Assembly (NCBI RefSeq): GCF_018361265.1
Contig: NZ_JAFLNH010000002.1
Coordinates: 620,001 to 684,000 of the forward strand
Length of the DNA: 64,000 nt
DNA from: Mycobacterium sp. SM1
GTDB taxonomy: Bacteria > Actinomycetota > Actinomycetes > Mycobacteriales > Mycobacteriaceae
Reading direction: 5' to 3'
Numbering within the stretch: position 1 is the first letter of the stretch; every line of letters starts with the position of its first letter. Made by a program: the position numbers and the translations under genes. Below the pieces are notes generated by a model. The model ran no database searches, was not told the DNA's origin, and saw only the letters and a program-made list of their open reading frames with translations. Shown one piece after another: positions 1 through 10,334 of this stretch.

Positions 1-256
1 CGGGACAATCCACTCGCGGCGGACTTGCGTGCAGGAAGGTCAAAAACGCGCACGAGTCCAGATGCCGCCACACCCGCTCGGCCGAGTGGTCATAGACCGA
101 CAGCACGGCATCGCAGTCCGGGCAGGCAAACCGGGTCCGGGCTGGATGTTCAACCCATACGTCCACTCGCCGGTCGGTTGCTGACAGCTCGACCCGCCCC
201 ACCTTCCATGGAGTCTCCAGTCCCAGCAGATGGCGGTACAGCTCGGTGTCGCGCAT
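1..256 (-). mobile_element. ISL3-family transposase, N-terminal part (runs off window)
   Basis: On the minus strand an ATG at 256 opens 85 codons that continue beyond base 1, so the gene is cut by the window edge. The translation contains CPDCDAVLSVYDHSAERVW and then a second Cys/His cluster (HLDSCAFLTFLH, later DCP). This is the arrangement of the N-terminal zinc-binding domain of ISL3-family transposases. The DDE catalytic domain would lie outside the window. The outer IS end should lie between 257 and about 400, but I could not place the terminal inverted repeat without the other end. In M. tuberculosis a chorismate mutase gene sits beside uvrD1, so this element has inserted there or displaced it (from memory). 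Confidence 0.8.
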
Positions 257-517
257 GAGGCAAATCCTGCCGCTGATCGCCCGTCAACCCCAAGCCGGAC
301 CCACACAAAACCTGGAAGCGCCGAATCCGGAAAGCGGACCACGGGGCTCTGCAGCGCAGCTAGACCACGGGCACGGCTCGGGGATACCCGTAGAGAAATC
401 GGCGATGGGGCGTTGGGGCCCGTCGGCGGCGCCGCGCCTTGAGCATTGCCCGAGTGTGCCACACCCGGCGGCGCCGGCGCAAAGTCTGTCACCCGACGGC
501 GGTAAGTTGGGACCGAC
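257..517. other. Intergenic region between the IS element and uvrD1
   Basis: This 261-base stretch must hold the outer end of the IS element and the uvrD1 promoter. The short open frames in it overlap one another and show no recognisable protein. No ribosome binding site of good quality precedes the uvrD1 ATG; the nearest purine run is GGTAAGTTGGGA. Confidence 0.5.
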
Positions 518-2881
518 ATGAGTGTGCAAGCGACCGATGCGGGGACCAACGCGGGGACCGATGCGGGGACCAACGCACAGCCTGCCGGCGACGCAGATCG
601 GCTCCTTGACGGCCTCAATCCCCAGCAGCGCCGGGCGGTGCTGCACCAGGGCTCGCCACTGCTGATCGTCGCGGGCGCGGGCTCGGGCAAGACCGCGGTG
701 CTGACGCGGCGCATCGCCTACCTGATAGCCGCGCGGGGTGTCGAGGTGGGTCAGATCTTGGCGATCACCTTCACCAACAAGGCCGCCGCGGAGATGCGCG
801 AGCGGGTAGTTCAGCTGATCGGAGCCCGCGCCGGCCGTGCCCTGTGGGTGTCGACTTTTCACTCGATGTGCGTGCGCATCCTGCGCAACCAGGCATCGCT
901 GATTCCCGGTCTCACCGCGCACTTTTCGATCTACGACGCCGACGACTCGCGGCGTTTGCTGCAGATGATCGGCCGGGAGATGGGGCTGGACATCAAACGC
1001 CACTCGCCACGGCTGCTGGCCCACGCCATCTCCAACCTGAAAAACGAGTTGATCGACCCCGAACGGGCACAGGCCAACGCCTCAGACACCTCCGATGACC
1101 TGGCCGCCACCGTCGCCGGGGTCTACGGCGAATACCAGCGCCGGCTGCGGGCGGCCAATGCGCTGGACTTCGATGACCTCATCGGGGAGACCGTGGCGCT
1201 GCTGCGGACCTTCCCGCAGATCGCCCAGCACTACCGCCGCCGGTTCCGCCACATCCTGGTTGACGAGTACCAGGACACCAACCACGCGCAATACGTGCTG
1301 GTGCGGGAATTGACCGGACGCGATGCCGCAGATGACGTCCCACCCGCCGAGCTATGCGTTGTCGGCGACGCCGACCAATCGATCTATGCCTTTCGCGGGG
1401 CCACCATCCGCAACATCGAAGATTTCGAGCGTGACTATCCCAACGCCACAACAATCCTGCTGGAACAGAATTACCGCTCAACGCAGAACATCCTCTCGGC
1501 AGCGAACTCGGTGATCGCCCATAACACCGGGCGCTGCGAGAAGCGGCTATGGACCGACGCCGGCCCGGGGGAGTTGATCGTCGGCTATGTGGCCGACAAC
1601 GAGCACGACGAGGCGCGGTTTGTCGCCGAGGAGATCGATGCGCTCGTGCAACGCGGGGCGATCACCTACGACGACGTCGCGGTTTTCTACCGCACCAACA
1701 ACTCGTCGCGGTCCTTGGAAGAGGTGTTCATCCGAGCCGGAATTCCATACAAAGTCGTTGGGGGAGTTCGGTTTTACGAGCGCAAGGAAATCCGTGACAT
1801 TCTCGCCTACCTGCGAGTCCTGGACAACCCCGATGACGCCGTCAGTCTGCGACGCGTTCTCAACACACCGCGCCGCGGCATTGGCGATCGCGCCGAGGCC
1901 GCCGTGGCGGTGTATGCCGACAATTGCGGGGTTGGCTTCGCCGACGCTCTGGTGGCCGCGGCCGAAGGCAAAGTGCCGACGCTGAATGCCCGATCGGTGA
2001 AGGCGATTGCCGGTTTCGTCGAGTTGCTCGAGGACTTGCGGGGCCGCCTCGACGAGGATCTCGGCGATCTGGTCGAGGCGGTGCTGGACCGGACCGGCTA
2101 CCGCGTGGAGTTGGAATCCTCCACCGATCCACAGGATCTCGCCAGGCTGGATAACCTCAACGAACTCGTAAGCGTCGCACACGAATTCAGCACCGACCGG
2201 GCGAACGCCGCCGCTATCGACGGGTCTTCGCAGGACCAGGGCGACGAGGATGTGCCCGATGCCAGGGTTTTGGCGGATTTCCTGGAGCGGGTGTCGTTGG
2301 TTTCCGACGCTGACGAAATCCCCGAACAGCATGCGGGTGTGGTTACCCTGATGACGTTGCACACCGCGAAGGGTTTGGAATTTCCGGTGGTGTTCGTGAC
2401 GGGCTGGGAAGACGGCATGTTCCCGCACATGCGGTCGTTGGATGATCCCACCGAGCTGTCGGAGGAGCGCCGATTGGCCTATGTCGGCATCACCCGGGCC
2501 CGTCAGCGGCTGTATCTGAGCCGGGCCAAGGTCCGGTCCTCGTGGGGACAGCCGGTGCTGAACCCGGAGTCGCGGTTTTTACGGGAAATCCCGCAGGAGC
2601 TCATCGACTGGCGGCGCGTCGATCCCGCCCCGTCGTTCAGCGCGCCGCTAAGCGGTGGCGGGGGGGTCGGCCCATCCCGCCCGGCACCGGCCCGCCCGGC
2701 GGCCCAGCGGCGCCCGCTGCTGGTGCTGCAGCCCGGTGACCGGGTGTCGCATGACAAGTACGGGCTGGGACGGGTGGAGGAGGTGTCCGGCACCGGCGAG
2801 TCGGCGACGTCGCTGATCGACTTCGGCAGCTCCGGGCGGGTGAAGCTGATGCACAACCACGCCCCGATCACCAAGCTGTAG
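518..2881 (+). CDS. uvrD1: ATP-dependent DNA helicase UvrD1 (UvrD/PcrA type)
   Basis: Superfamily 1A 3'-5' helicase that acts in nucleotide excision repair after UvrABC incision; mycobacterial UvrD1 is also known to work with Ku. The 787-residue protein is close to the family length. It has Walker A GAGSGKT at residues 53-59, Walker B VDEYQD near 248, the GDADQSIYAFRGA motif near 285, TAKGLEFPVVFV near 614 and the motif VI region YVGITRARQRLY near 655. The C-terminal 50 residues (QPGDRVSHDKYGLGRVEEV) form the Tudor-like domain that in PcrA/UvrD contacts RNA polymerase. The first 22 residues carry a repeated TNAG/TDAG tetrapeptide encoded by 12-base tandem repeats, and are probably disordered. 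Start: ATG at 518; the alignable helicase begins near residue 25. Confidence 0.97.
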   Translation: MSVQATDAGTNAGTDAGTNAQPAGDADRLLDGLNPQQRRAVLHQGSPLLIVAGAGSGKTAVLTRRIAYLIAARGVEVGQILAITFTNKAAAEMRERVVQLIGARAGRALWVSTFHSMCVRILRNQASLIPGLTAHFSIYDADDSRRLLQMIGREMGLDIKRHSPRLLAHAISNLKNELIDPERAQANASDTSDDLAATVAGVYGEYQRRLRAANALDFDDLIGETVALLRTFPQIAQHYRRRFRHILVDEYQDTNHAQYVLVRELTGRDAADDVPPAELCVVGDADQSIYAFRGATIRNIEDFERDYPNATTILLEQNYRSTQNILSAANSVIAHNTGRCEKRLWTDAGPGELIVGYVADNEHDEARFVAEEIDALVQRGAITYDDVAVFYRTNNSSRSLEEVFIRAGIPYKVVGGVRFYERKEIRDILAYLRVLDNPDDAVSLRRVLNTPRRGIGDRAEAAVAVYADNCGVGFADALVAAAEGKVPTLNARSVKAIAGFVELLEDLRGRLDEDLGDLVEAVLDRTGYRVELESSTDPQDLARLDNLNELVSVAHEFSTDRANAAAIDGSSQDQGDEDVPDARVLADFLERVSLVSDADEIPEQHAGVVTLMTLHTAKGLEFPVVFVTGWEDGMFPHMRSLDDPTELSEERRLAYVGITRARQRLYLSRAKVRSSWGQPVLNPESRFLREIPQELIDWRRVDPAPSFSAPLSGGGGVGPSRPAPARPAAQRRPLLVLQPGDRVSHDKYGLGRVEEVSGTGESATSLIDFGSSGRVKLMHNHAPITKL
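539..574 (+). repeat. 12-base tandem repeat in the 5' end of uvrD1
   Basis: Three in-frame 12-base units, GCGGGGACCAAC / GCGGGGACCGAT / GCGGGGACCAAC, preceded by a partial unit at 530-538. They encode alternating AGTN/AGTD tetrapeptides before the helicase core. Copy-number change would keep the frame. Confidence 0.85.
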
Positions 2882-2884
2882 GCG

Positions 2885-3514
2885 TTACTCCCGGAGAACC
2901 CAGCGTGTGGTGTCGGGATGCAGCGCCAACACCACACTGGCGATCGGCGCCAGCGGCAGCGCGTGCACGATCCACGCGACACGAGCACCGGCGATGAAAA
3001 CGCCGAGGTAGGTCAGCAACGCGACCACGGCGCCGGCCACGATGAGGTAGCGGCCGTAGGGACGGCGCTGCAACAGCGTGATCACGCCCGCCACCGTGGC
3101 CGAGCCGAACACCAGGGCGAGGAATCCCACCGCGATGCAGAACAGGCGGTCGGATTTCCACCACCCGGCGATCAGGTCGGTGGCCACCACGGAGGTAGCC
3201 CACCCGCCGATAATGCTCACGGCGCACGCGGCGATGACCGTCTTAGGGGCCGGTTCCGCGGTGCCGGTGGCCAGCGAGTCGGCCACACTCTCGCGCAGGA
3301 CGCCACCGGCTGGCCCGCCCCAGCCGGGCGGGGGGTGGGCAACGTGACCGCTCTGCGGCAGCGGCGGCAGGGGCGCGGTCGGGGCGCGCCGGATGATACG
3401 GGTCCGGGTGTCGTCCCCGGACTGGGTTGCCTCAGGCCTTCGTGGGTCGTGGGGCGATGTCGTCACCGCAGGCCTTTCTGCAGCTTGCTCCGGTTCCCGC
3501 CATAGAAACCACAC
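2885..3514 (-). CDS. Hypothetical four-helix membrane protein
   Basis: About 209 residues from a GTG at 3514. The first ~90 residues are hydrophilic, proline/arginine-rich and probably cytoplasmic. The rest forms about four membrane segments, beginning near TVIAACAVSIIGGWATSVV, LFCIAVGFLALVFGSATVAG and YLIVAGAVVALLTYLGVFIA, with a final one near PIASVVLAL. I recognise no enzymatic motif. It converges on uvrD1 with only 3 bases between the stops and lies downstream of the M23 peptidase on the same strand, so it may share that transcript. High third-position GC supports coding. The start is uncertain because there are no internal ATG alternatives near the N-terminus. Confidence 0.65.
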   Translation of the reverse strand: MWFLWREPEQAAERPAVTTSPHDPRRPEATQSGDDTRTRIIRRAPTAPLPPLPQSGHVAHPPPGWGGPAGGVLRESVADSLATGTAEPAPKTVIAACAVSIIGGWATSVVATDLIAGWWKSDRLFCIAVGFLALVFGSATVAGVITLLQRRPYGRYLIVAGAVVALLTYLGVFIAGARVAWIVHALPLAPIASVVLALHPDTTRWVLRE

Positions 3515-3572
3515 CTTCGGAGATTTCGGGCGGGTTGACGCCGCGGGAGCGTTCGTTGGTTATGACACCAGG

Positions 3573-4664
3573 CTAACCGCCGAAATTGCCGATGTTGAGG
3601 CCCCGCGCGGCCAGCCACGGCACGGGATCCACGCGGTCGGTGCCGCCCAGCAGCACCTCGAAGTGCAGATGCGGGCCGGTGGAATTGCCGCGATTGCCCA
3701 TTGTCGCGATCTGATCGCCCGCCATGACGCGCTGACCCACGCTCACCGTCGTGGTGTTGACGTGCCCGTACAGTGTGACCGTTCCGTCGGCGTGGCGCAG
3801 CTTGACCCACATTCCGTAGCCGGCGGTGGGTCCGGCGTCGATGACGACGCCGTCGGAGACCGCGACGATCGGGGTGCCGATCGCGTTGGCGAGGTCGATG
3901 CCCGCATGCAGCACACCCCAGCGGTAGCCAAAACCCGAAGTGAAGGCGCCCTTTGTCGGCATGACGAATAACGGCTGCCGCAGCCGGGCTTCGCGCTGGG
4001 CACGTTCCTGGGCGAAGGCCATTCCCTTGGCGAGCTCTTCGCTGTGCACGGCGATATTTGCCGCGGGCTTGACGGTGATCATCTGCACGCCCCGCGGCCA
4101 CTCGCTAGCCGGGTTGTTCTTGAGGCTTGACGCGTTAGCCGCCAGCACGGTTTCGGCCCTGGCGGCGCTCGGGTGATGGGCTGCCGAATGCGCAGCCGCG
4201 GCCGCCGCACCCGCGGCCATCGCGGTAATCAGCACCCGGCCCCTGACGACCCCGGTCATCTGCTGCTTGCGATGCTGCCCGCCGCGCCAGGGCGTGCCGG
4301 TCACATCCGGGGCGGGAAATCGCTGCAACCGGTACCGGTACGGCTCGGTGCGACATTCGGCGCCCCAGTCACGGCCCTGCGGAGGATCCCCATCGAGGCC
4401 TTGGCCGGCGACAAATTCGCTGGGCGGCGTCAGCGTCAGCGGCGTCAGGTCATCGACGTCGTGCAGGTCGTCCAGCTCGGGCGCGCGCAGCACCTGCGCT
4501 TCGGTGTTGAACACGGAGTTGTCGCTAAAGTCCAGGTCATCGAGGTTGCCGAACTCGTTGAACGGGATGATGTCGGTGACCTCGGTGGGGTCAAGGTCGG
4601 GCCAGCAGTCGCGGGATCGGCGAGGGCCTGTTGCAGGAGACCGGATATAACGGCGCTGGTTCAA
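3573..4664 (-). CDS. M23-family metallopeptidase (LytM/peptidoglycan endopeptidase-like), Rv0950c type
   Basis: Predicted exported zinc peptidase of the LytM/M23 family, which cuts peptide crosslinks of peptidoglycan. The acidic cytoplasmic N-terminus (EVTDIIPFNEFGNLDDLDF) is followed by one hydrophobic Ala-rich segment (VLITAMAAGAAAAAA) and a linker. The C-terminal M23 domain has the zinc motifs HAGID and HLHFE and the glycine-rich core GFGYRWG and GMWVKLRHADG, so the active site looks complete. The frame stays open to 4763, but the extra 33 residues look non-coding. I prefer the TTG at 4664 (363 aa), although no strong ribosome binding site decides it. It is divergent from sucC across a region with a CRP-type site. 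Confidence 0.85.
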   Translation of the reverse strand: MNQRRYIRSPATGPRRSRDCWPDLDPTEVTDIIPFNEFGNLDDLDFSDNSVFNTEAQVLRAPELDDLHDVDDLTPLTLTPPSEFVAGQGLDGDPPQGRDWGAECRTEPYRYRLQRFPAPDVTGTPWRGGQHRKQQMTGVVRGRVLITAMAAGAAAAAAHSAAHHPSAARAETVLAANASSLKNNPASEWPRGVQMITVKPAANIAVHSEELAKGMAFAQERAQREARLRQPLFVMPTKGAFTSGFGYRWGVLHAGIDLANAIGTPIVAVSDGVVIDAGPTAGYGMWVKLRHADGTVTLYGHVNTTTVSVGQRVMAGDQIATMGNRGNSTGPHLHFEVLLGGTDRVDPVPWLAARGLNIGNFGG

Positions 4665-4992
4665 CCGGGAGCATCCTCGGGTCGTGACCAAAACGTTATC
4701 TGGACCCCGGTACGTTAACCGGAGTGCCAGAAACGTGCAACCCCAAGTGAACAATCCGGGCAAGGAATGTGATGTGGATCACGTAGCGCAAGTGCCGGGT
4801 CGGGTGCGTGCAGGCGGCTCCGCGGGGCACTGCGGCCGGCGGGGATGAGCGCCACGTCATCGGCCCGGGTGAGATGGGCCACATCGGCGGATGCGCCGTC
4901 GGAACCATCTGCCCGGGTCGATACAGTTCCTCCGGGCGCGTTGCCGAATCAGGCAACCGCCGACGTGCACGCCGACCCGAGACAGTGAGCCG
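4665..4992. other. Divergent regulatory region between the M23 peptidase and sucC
   Basis: A 328-base non-coding stretch carrying promoters for both directions. It holds the CRP-like palindrome annotated separately. The 100 bases before sucC contain no recognisable small gene. Confidence 0.5.
4768..4783. promoter_or_regulatory. CRP/Rv3676-type operator upstream of sucC
   Basis: TGTGATGTGGATCACG matches TGTGA-N6-TCACA at 9 of the 10 defined positions (the last base is G). It lies about 210 bases upstream of the sucC start and about 105 upstream of the divergent peptidase start, so a cAMP receptor protein could act on either gene. The match is direct; function is inferred. Confidence 0.7.
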
Positions 4993-6174
4993 ATGGATCT
5001 TTTCGAGTATCAGGCGAAGCAGCTGTTCGCCAAGCATAACGTGCCAACCACGCCCGGCCGGGTGACCGACAGCGCCGAGGACGCCAGAGCGATCGCCGCG
5101 GAAATCGGTCATCCGGTCATGGTTAAAGCGCAGGTCAAAACGGGTGGCCGCGGCAAGGCCGGCGGTGTTAAATACGCCGCCACGCCCGAGGACGCCTATC
5201 TCCACGCCCAGAGCATCCTCGGCCTGGACATCAAGGGCCACGTCGTGAAAAAGCTGCTGGTCGCCGAGGCCAGTGACATCGCCGAGGAGTACTACATTTC
5301 CTTTCTGCTGGACCGGGCGAATCGCGGTTACCTGGCCATGTGCTCGGTGGAGGGCGGCATGGACATCGAGGAGGTCGCCGCCACCAAACCTGAGCGGCTG
5401 GCCAAGGTTCCGGTAGACCCCGTCAAAGGCGTAGACCTGGCGTTCGCCCGGTCTATCGCCGCGCAAGGCCATCTGCCCGCTGAGGTACTGGACACCGCGG
5501 CGGTCACCATCGCCAGGCTGTGGGAGCTTTTCGCCGCCGAAGACGCCACCTTGGTCGAGGTCAACCCGCTGGTGCGCACGCCGTCGCGGGGGCCGGGTGA
5601 TCCCGGGCGGATCCTGGCGCTGGACGCCAAGATCACCTTGGACGACAACGCCGGCTTCCGGCATCCTGACCACGCCGCGTTCGAGGACCGCGAGGCCACC
5701 GATCCGCTGGAGCTCAAGGCCAAGGAACACAACCTCAACTACGTCAAGCTCGACGGGCAGATCGGCATCATCGGCAACGGCGCCGGTCTGGTGATGTCGA
5801 CCCTTGACGTCGCCGCCTATGCCGGGGAACGGCACGGCGGCGTGAGGCCGGCCAACTTCCTCGACATCGGTGGCGGTGCGTCTGCCGAGGTTATGGCCGC
5901 GGGGCTGGACGTGGTTCTCAGCGACGAGCAGGTCAAGGTCGTCTTCGTCAACGTGTTCGGTGGTATCACAGCCTGCGACGCGGTGGCCACCGGCATAGTC
6001 AAAGCGCTGCAGATCATCGGCGACGAGGCCGACAAGCCGTTGGTCGTTCGCCTCGACGGCAACAACGTCGAGGAAGGCAGGCGCATCCTCGCCGAGGCCA
6101 ACCACCCGCTGGTGACCCTGGTGCCCACCATGGACGAGGCCGCTGACAAGGCTGCCGCGCTGGCCAGCGTCTGA
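4993..6174 (+). CDS. sucC: Succinyl-CoA ligase, beta subunit
   Basis: Beta subunit of the TCA-cycle enzyme that interconverts succinyl-CoA and succinate with nucleotide triphosphate formation; it works as a complex with SucD. The protein starts [18 protein letters not shown], the standard SucC N-terminus, followed by the ATP-grasp domain ([16 protein letters not shown]) and a C-terminal ligase domain with [19 protein letters not shown] and [10 protein letters not shown]. At 393 residues it is slightly longer than usual because of a short insert ([11 protein letters not shown]) near residue 195. An upstream in-frame extension to 4891 is ignored because the conserved N-terminus starts at the ATG at 4993. 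sucD follows after 26 bases. Confidence 0.97.
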   Translation: MDLFEYQAKQLFAKHNVPTTPGRVTDSAEDARAIAAEIGHPVMVKAQVKTGGRGKAGGVKYAATPEDAYLHAQSILGLDIKGHVVKKLLVAEASDIAEEYYISFLLDRANRGYLAMCSVEGGMDIEEVAATKPERLAKVPVDPVKGVDLAFARSIAAQGHLPAEVLDTAAVTIARLWELFAAEDATLVEVNPLVRTPSRGPGDPGRILALDAKITLDDNAGFRHPDHAAFEDREATDPLELKAKEHNLNYVKLDGQIGIIGNGAGLVMSTLDVAAYAGERHGGVRPANFLDIGGGASAEVMAAGLDVVLSDEQVKVVFVNVFGGITACDAVATGIVKALQIIGDEADKPLVVRLDGNNVEEGRRILAEANHPLVTLVPTMDEAADKAAALASV

Positions 6175-6200
6175 GACACAGAAAGGACTCGTCACCTCTT

Positions 6201-7103
<903 letters not shown>

Positions 7104-7132
7104 GCCGCGGGCGACGCGGGACCCGAGGCGAG

Positions 7133-7154
7133 GACATTAAGCGAGACATTAAGC
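7133..7154 (+). repeat. Short tandem duplication after sucD
   Basis: GACATTAAGC occurs at 7133-7142 and 7145-7154, a 12-base-spaced direct repeat in the 280-base gap between sucD and the next gene. The rest of the gap holds no recognisable gene. It could be a slippage product or a paired binding site. Confidence 0.6.
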
Positions 7155-7383
7155 ACAATGCACCGGGGCCCGCGGCGAGGAGCGGGCGTGACACGCGGAC
7201 TGGCGCATGGCCTACGCGCGAACGTGCGCTAGCGTGGGATCACGTCGTGTCGTAACGCCCGCGCTGCGCAATGTTTCCGGCGCCGCCCAGCGTGGCGTCG
7301 CGCGGCAGCGGTGCGGCAGCGGTGCCTGGAAAGGCAGCGCCGCAGAGCACGAGACCCAACAGCACAACAGCACAGGAGAGGTC

Positions 7384-8283
7384 ATGACCTACTCGCCCGG
7401 CAGCCCCGGATACCCGCCCGCGCAGTCCCCGGGCTCTTATGGAGGGTCGACCCCCTCGTTCGCCAAAACCGTTGACAGTGCGAGCAGGGCGCAGGTGTAC
7501 CTGACCATCGTTGTGGTGGCGCTCGGCCTGGGCGCGTACGCGGCAAGCTTCCTTCCGATGTTCACCCTCAGTGCGGAGATGGGGCCGGGTGGCGGTGAAC
7601 TGCTCCCCAGTGACCTCGGAGCGGTGGTCGGCGTGATAGCTGCGCTGCTGGCCGGTTTGCTGGCCGCGGTGGGCCTGCTACCCAAGGCCAGCAACTACAC
7701 CGGGATCGTCGCGGCGATCGCGGTGCTGGGCGCGTTACTGGCGATTGCGCAGGCAGTCGGCGGGCACAGCGGCTTAACCATTGGCGTGGGGTTGTGGCTG
7801 GTGCTCGCCTTTAGCGTGATCCAGGCGATCGCCGCCGTGGGCGCGCTACTGCTGGAGGCGGGTGTTATCACCCCGCCCGCTCCCCGGCCGAGGTATGACC
7901 AGTACGGCCCGTACGGCCCGTACGGGCAGTACGGCCAGTACGGCCCGCCACAATCGGGCGCGTATTTCGGCCAGCAGCACCACGCGCCGGCCCAGCATGG
8001 GCCGCAATACGGCTATCCGCCCCCCTCGAGCGGCGGGTTCGGTCCGGCGGGCACACAGCCCGGCGCACACCAGGCGCCCCAGCCCGGTCCTCAGCAGGGC
8101 TCACCTACCCCGCCGACCGGCTTTCCCAGCTTCAGCCAGCCGCCCTCGGCCGGGTCGGGCACGGAGTCACACGAGTCCGCCAACTCCGAGCACAGCGGCG
8201 CCACCACCACTTCGGACCAGCCGTCACACGGTCCGGGCCAGCGCCAGTCGCCGTCATCGTCATCAGGGCCCACGCCCTCCTAA
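7384..8283 (+). CDS. Rv0954-type membrane protein with Pro/Gln/Gly-rich tail (34 kDa antigen family)
   Basis: A 299-residue protein starting MTYSPGSPGYPPAQSPGSYGG after the good ribosome binding site AGGAGAGG. Four hydrophobic segments follow (near YLTIVVVALGLGAYAASFL, DLGAVVGVIAALLAGLLAAV, YTGIVAAIAVLGALLAIAQ and GLWLVLAFSVIQAIAAVGA). The last 120 residues are low-complexity, rich in Pro, Gln, Gly and Ser with repeated YGPYGQYG. This is the layout of Rv0954 and the mycobacterial 34 kDa antigen homologues; the molecular function is unknown. Its position beside perM is conserved in mycobacteria, which suggests an envelope or division role, but that is inference. Confidence 0.88.
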   Translation: MTYSPGSPGYPPAQSPGSYGGSTPSFAKTVDSASRAQVYLTIVVVALGLGAYAASFLPMFTLSAEMGPGGGELLPSDLGAVVGVIAALLAGLLAAVGLLPKASNYTGIVAAIAVLGALLAIAQAVGGHSGLTIGVGLWLVLAFSVIQAIAAVGALLLEAGVITPPAPRPRYDQYGPYGPYGQYGQYGPPQSGAYFGQQHHAPAQHGPQYGYPPPSSGGFGPAGTQPGAHQAPQPGPQQGSPTPPTGFPSFSQPPSAGSGTESHESANSEHSGATTTSDQPSHGPGQRQSPSSSSGPTPS

Positions 8284-8321
8284 GTGGGTGCTCTCGGGCC
8301 TAGCCGGCCGGGAGCCGGGGA

Positions 8322-9695
8322 GTGACACGGGTGGACAGCCGGGCGGTAGGTGCTCGCCAGGCACGGGATTTGCTGCGGGTGGCGTTCGGTCCGGGTCTGG
8401 TGGCGCTGGTCATTATTGCCGCGATCACGTTGTTGCAGTTGCTGATCGCCAACAGCGACATGACCGGCGCGCCGGGCGCCATAGCCAGCATGTGGTTGGG
8501 CGCGCATCTGGTGCCGATCTCGATCGGCGGCCGCGAACTCGGGGTGATGCCGCTGGCACCCGTGCTGTTGATGGTCTGGGCCACCGCGCGCACCACGGCT
8601 CAGGCGACCCTTCCGCAGGCGTCCTGGCTGGTCATCCGCTGGGTCGTGGCGTCGGCGCTGGGCGGGCCGGTGCTCGTCGCGGCCATCGCCCTGGCGGTCA
8701 TTCACGACGCGGCGTCGGTGCTCACCGAACTGCAGACGCCTAACGCGCTGCGCGCGTTCCTCAGCGTCCTTGCGGTGCATGCGATTGGCGCCACGATCGG
8801 GGTGGGATCCCAAGTCCGCCAGCGAATTTCGACGGCCCCGCGGCTGCCGGAGTGGCTGGGTGATTCGCTGCGGGCCGCGACGGCCGGCGTCTTGGCGTTG
8901 CTCGGGCTTTCCGGTGTGGTGACGGCCGGTTCGCTGGTGGTGCACTGGGCCACGATGCATGAGCTCTACACCATCACCGATTCGATATTTGGGCAGTTCA
9001 GTCTCACCGTGCTGTCGGTGCTCTACGCGCCCAACGTCATCGTCGGCGCGGCCGCGATCGCGGTGGGGTCCAGCGCGCATCTGGGCGTGGCAACGTTCAG
9101 TTCGTTCAGCGTCTTTGGTGGCGACATTCCGGCACTGCCCGTGCTGGCTGCGGTGCCGACACCGCCGTTGGGCCCGGTGTGGGTGGCCCTGCTTGTCGTC
9201 GGCGCCTCGTCGGGGGTCGCGGTCGGCCAGCAATGCGCGCGACGCGCGCTGCCGCTCGTTGCGGCGACGGCCAAGCTGCTGGTTGCCGCGGCTTTTGCGG
9301 CGCTGACGATGGCAGCCCTCGGCTACGCCGGGGGCGGGCGGCTGGGTAATTTCGGTGACGTCGGTGTGGACCAGGGCACGTTCGGCATCGCGGTCTTCCT
9401 CTGGTTTGCCGGCGTCGGCTGGGTCACCGTGGCGATGGCCGGGGGCGTCAGGCGCCGGGCTCACCGGCCCCAGTCGCCGTCGACGCCGAAGTCCGCGGCG
9501 GCCTTCGGCGCGCACCCCGCCCCGCCCACGGGGTCCGCGGCCAGGCACGACGGGCAGTTGGGCGGCGATCACGCGGTTGCCGAACCCGTCGAAGTCGGGG
9601 CGCTCCCCGCGGACCCCGCCGATGGTGACGCCGGCGCGGCGGAGCCCCCACCAGCAGGCTTAAGCACCGACCAGCCGCCGGGGGAAAGCGGTTAG
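8322..9695 (+). CDS. perM: PerM-type integral membrane protein (DUF6350)
   Basis: Ortholog of Rv0955/PerM, a polytopic membrane protein reported to be needed for M. tuberculosis persistence and to act on the divisome (FtsB stability). The GTG start at 8322 gives 457 residues, the family length. About eight to ten hydrophobic segments fill residues 15-385 (for example [44 protein letters not shown] followed by long helices). A hydrophilic Ala/Pro-rich tail of about 70 residues follows. The gene ends 9 bases before purN, so the two could be co-transcribed. Confidence 0.85.
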   Translation: MTRVDSRAVGARQARDLLRVAFGPGLVALVIIAAITLLQLLIANSDMTGAPGAIASMWLGAHLVPISIGGRELGVMPLAPVLLMVWATARTTAQATLPQASWLVIRWVVASALGGPVLVAAIALAVIHDAASVLTELQTPNALRAFLSVLAVHAIGATIGVGSQVRQRISTAPRLPEWLGDSLRAATAGVLALLGLSGVVTAGSLVVHWATMHELYTITDSIFGQFSLTVLSVLYAPNVIVGAAAIAVGSSAHLGVATFSSFSVFGGDIPALPVLAAVPTPPLGPVWVALLVVGASSGVAVGQQCARRALPLVAATAKLLVAAAFAALTMAALGYAGGGRLGNFGDVGVDQGTFGIAVFLWFAGVGWVTVAMAGGVRRRAHRPQSPSTPKSAAAFGAHPAPPTGSAARHDGQLGGDHAVAEPVEVGALPADPADGDAGAAEPPPAGLSTDQPPGESG

Positions 9696-9704
9696 GCTCG
9701 CGAT

Positions 9705-10334
9705 GTGCAGCAGCCGTTGCGTGTGCCTCCCACCGCGCCGGCACGGGTGGTGGTGCTGGCCTCTGGTACCGGCTCGTTGCTGCGTTCCCTGATCGACGCC
9801 GCCGCCGGCGACTATCCGGCGCGGGTGGTCGCCGTCGGTACCGACCGTGATTGTGGGGCCGTCGCGATCGCCCAAGCGGAGTCGTTGCCGGCCTTCACTG
9901 TCCGGCTGACCGACTACCCCAGCCGCGATGCCTGGGATGCCGCCCTCACAGGGGCTACCGCAGCACATTCACCTGACTTGATCGTCTCGGCGGGTTTCAT
10001 GAGAATTCTGGGGCCGCAATTCCTGTCCCGTTATCTCGGACGCGTTATCAATACCCATCCGGCGCTGTTGCCGTCGTTCCCCGGTACCCACGGCGTGGCC
10101 GACGCGCTGGCGTACGGCGTGAAAGTCACAGGCTGTACAGTGCATTTGGTAGACGCTGGCACGGATACCGGACCGATACTCGCGCAGCGACCGGTGCCGG
10201 TGTTCGACGATGACGACGAACAGACTCTGCACGAACGCATCAAGGTCGAAGAGCGGCGGCTGTTGGCGGACGTGGTCGCCGCGGTGGCGATGGGCGGCGT
10301 GACCTGGGAAGGACGAAAGGCGAGAATAGGATGA
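9705..10334 (+). CDS. purN: Phosphoribosylglycinamide formyltransferase 1
   Basis: Third step of de novo purine synthesis: transfer of formyl from 10-formyl-THF to GAR. The 209-residue protein has the N-terminal substrate loop ([17 protein letters not shown]), the catalytic Asn-His pair in [14 protein letters not shown] and the catalytic Asp in [12 protein letters not shown]. It starts at GTG 9705; an overlapping ATG two bases earlier is in another frame. The stop overlaps the purH ATG by four bases (ATGA), which indicates translational coupling. Confidence 0.96.
   Translation: MQQPLRVPPTAPARVVVLASGTGSLLRSLIDAAAGDYPARVVAVGTDRDCGAVAIAQAESLPAFTVRLTDYPSRDAWDAALTGATAAHSPDLIVSAGFMRILGPQFLSRYLGRVINTHPALLPSFPGTHGVADALAYGVKVTGCTVHLVDAGTDTGPILAQRPVPVFDDDDEQTLHERIKVEERRLLADVVAAVAMGGVTWEGRKARIG

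Noticed and set aside
1547..2428. A 293-codon antisense frame inside uvrD1.
   Set aside because: Overlaps helicase motifs; no independent start signal or domain.
4696..6195. A 499-codon antisense frame over sucC.
   Set aside because: sucC is conserved throughout; the antisense product has no family features.
8280..9572. A 430-codon antisense frame over perM.
   Set aside because: Arg/His/Gln-rich composition with no recognisable domain, typical of shadow frames; perM has clear membrane helices.
10116..10130. GTGAAAGTCAC resembling a CRP half-site pair.
   Set aside because: It lies inside purN coding sequence and the spacer is too short.
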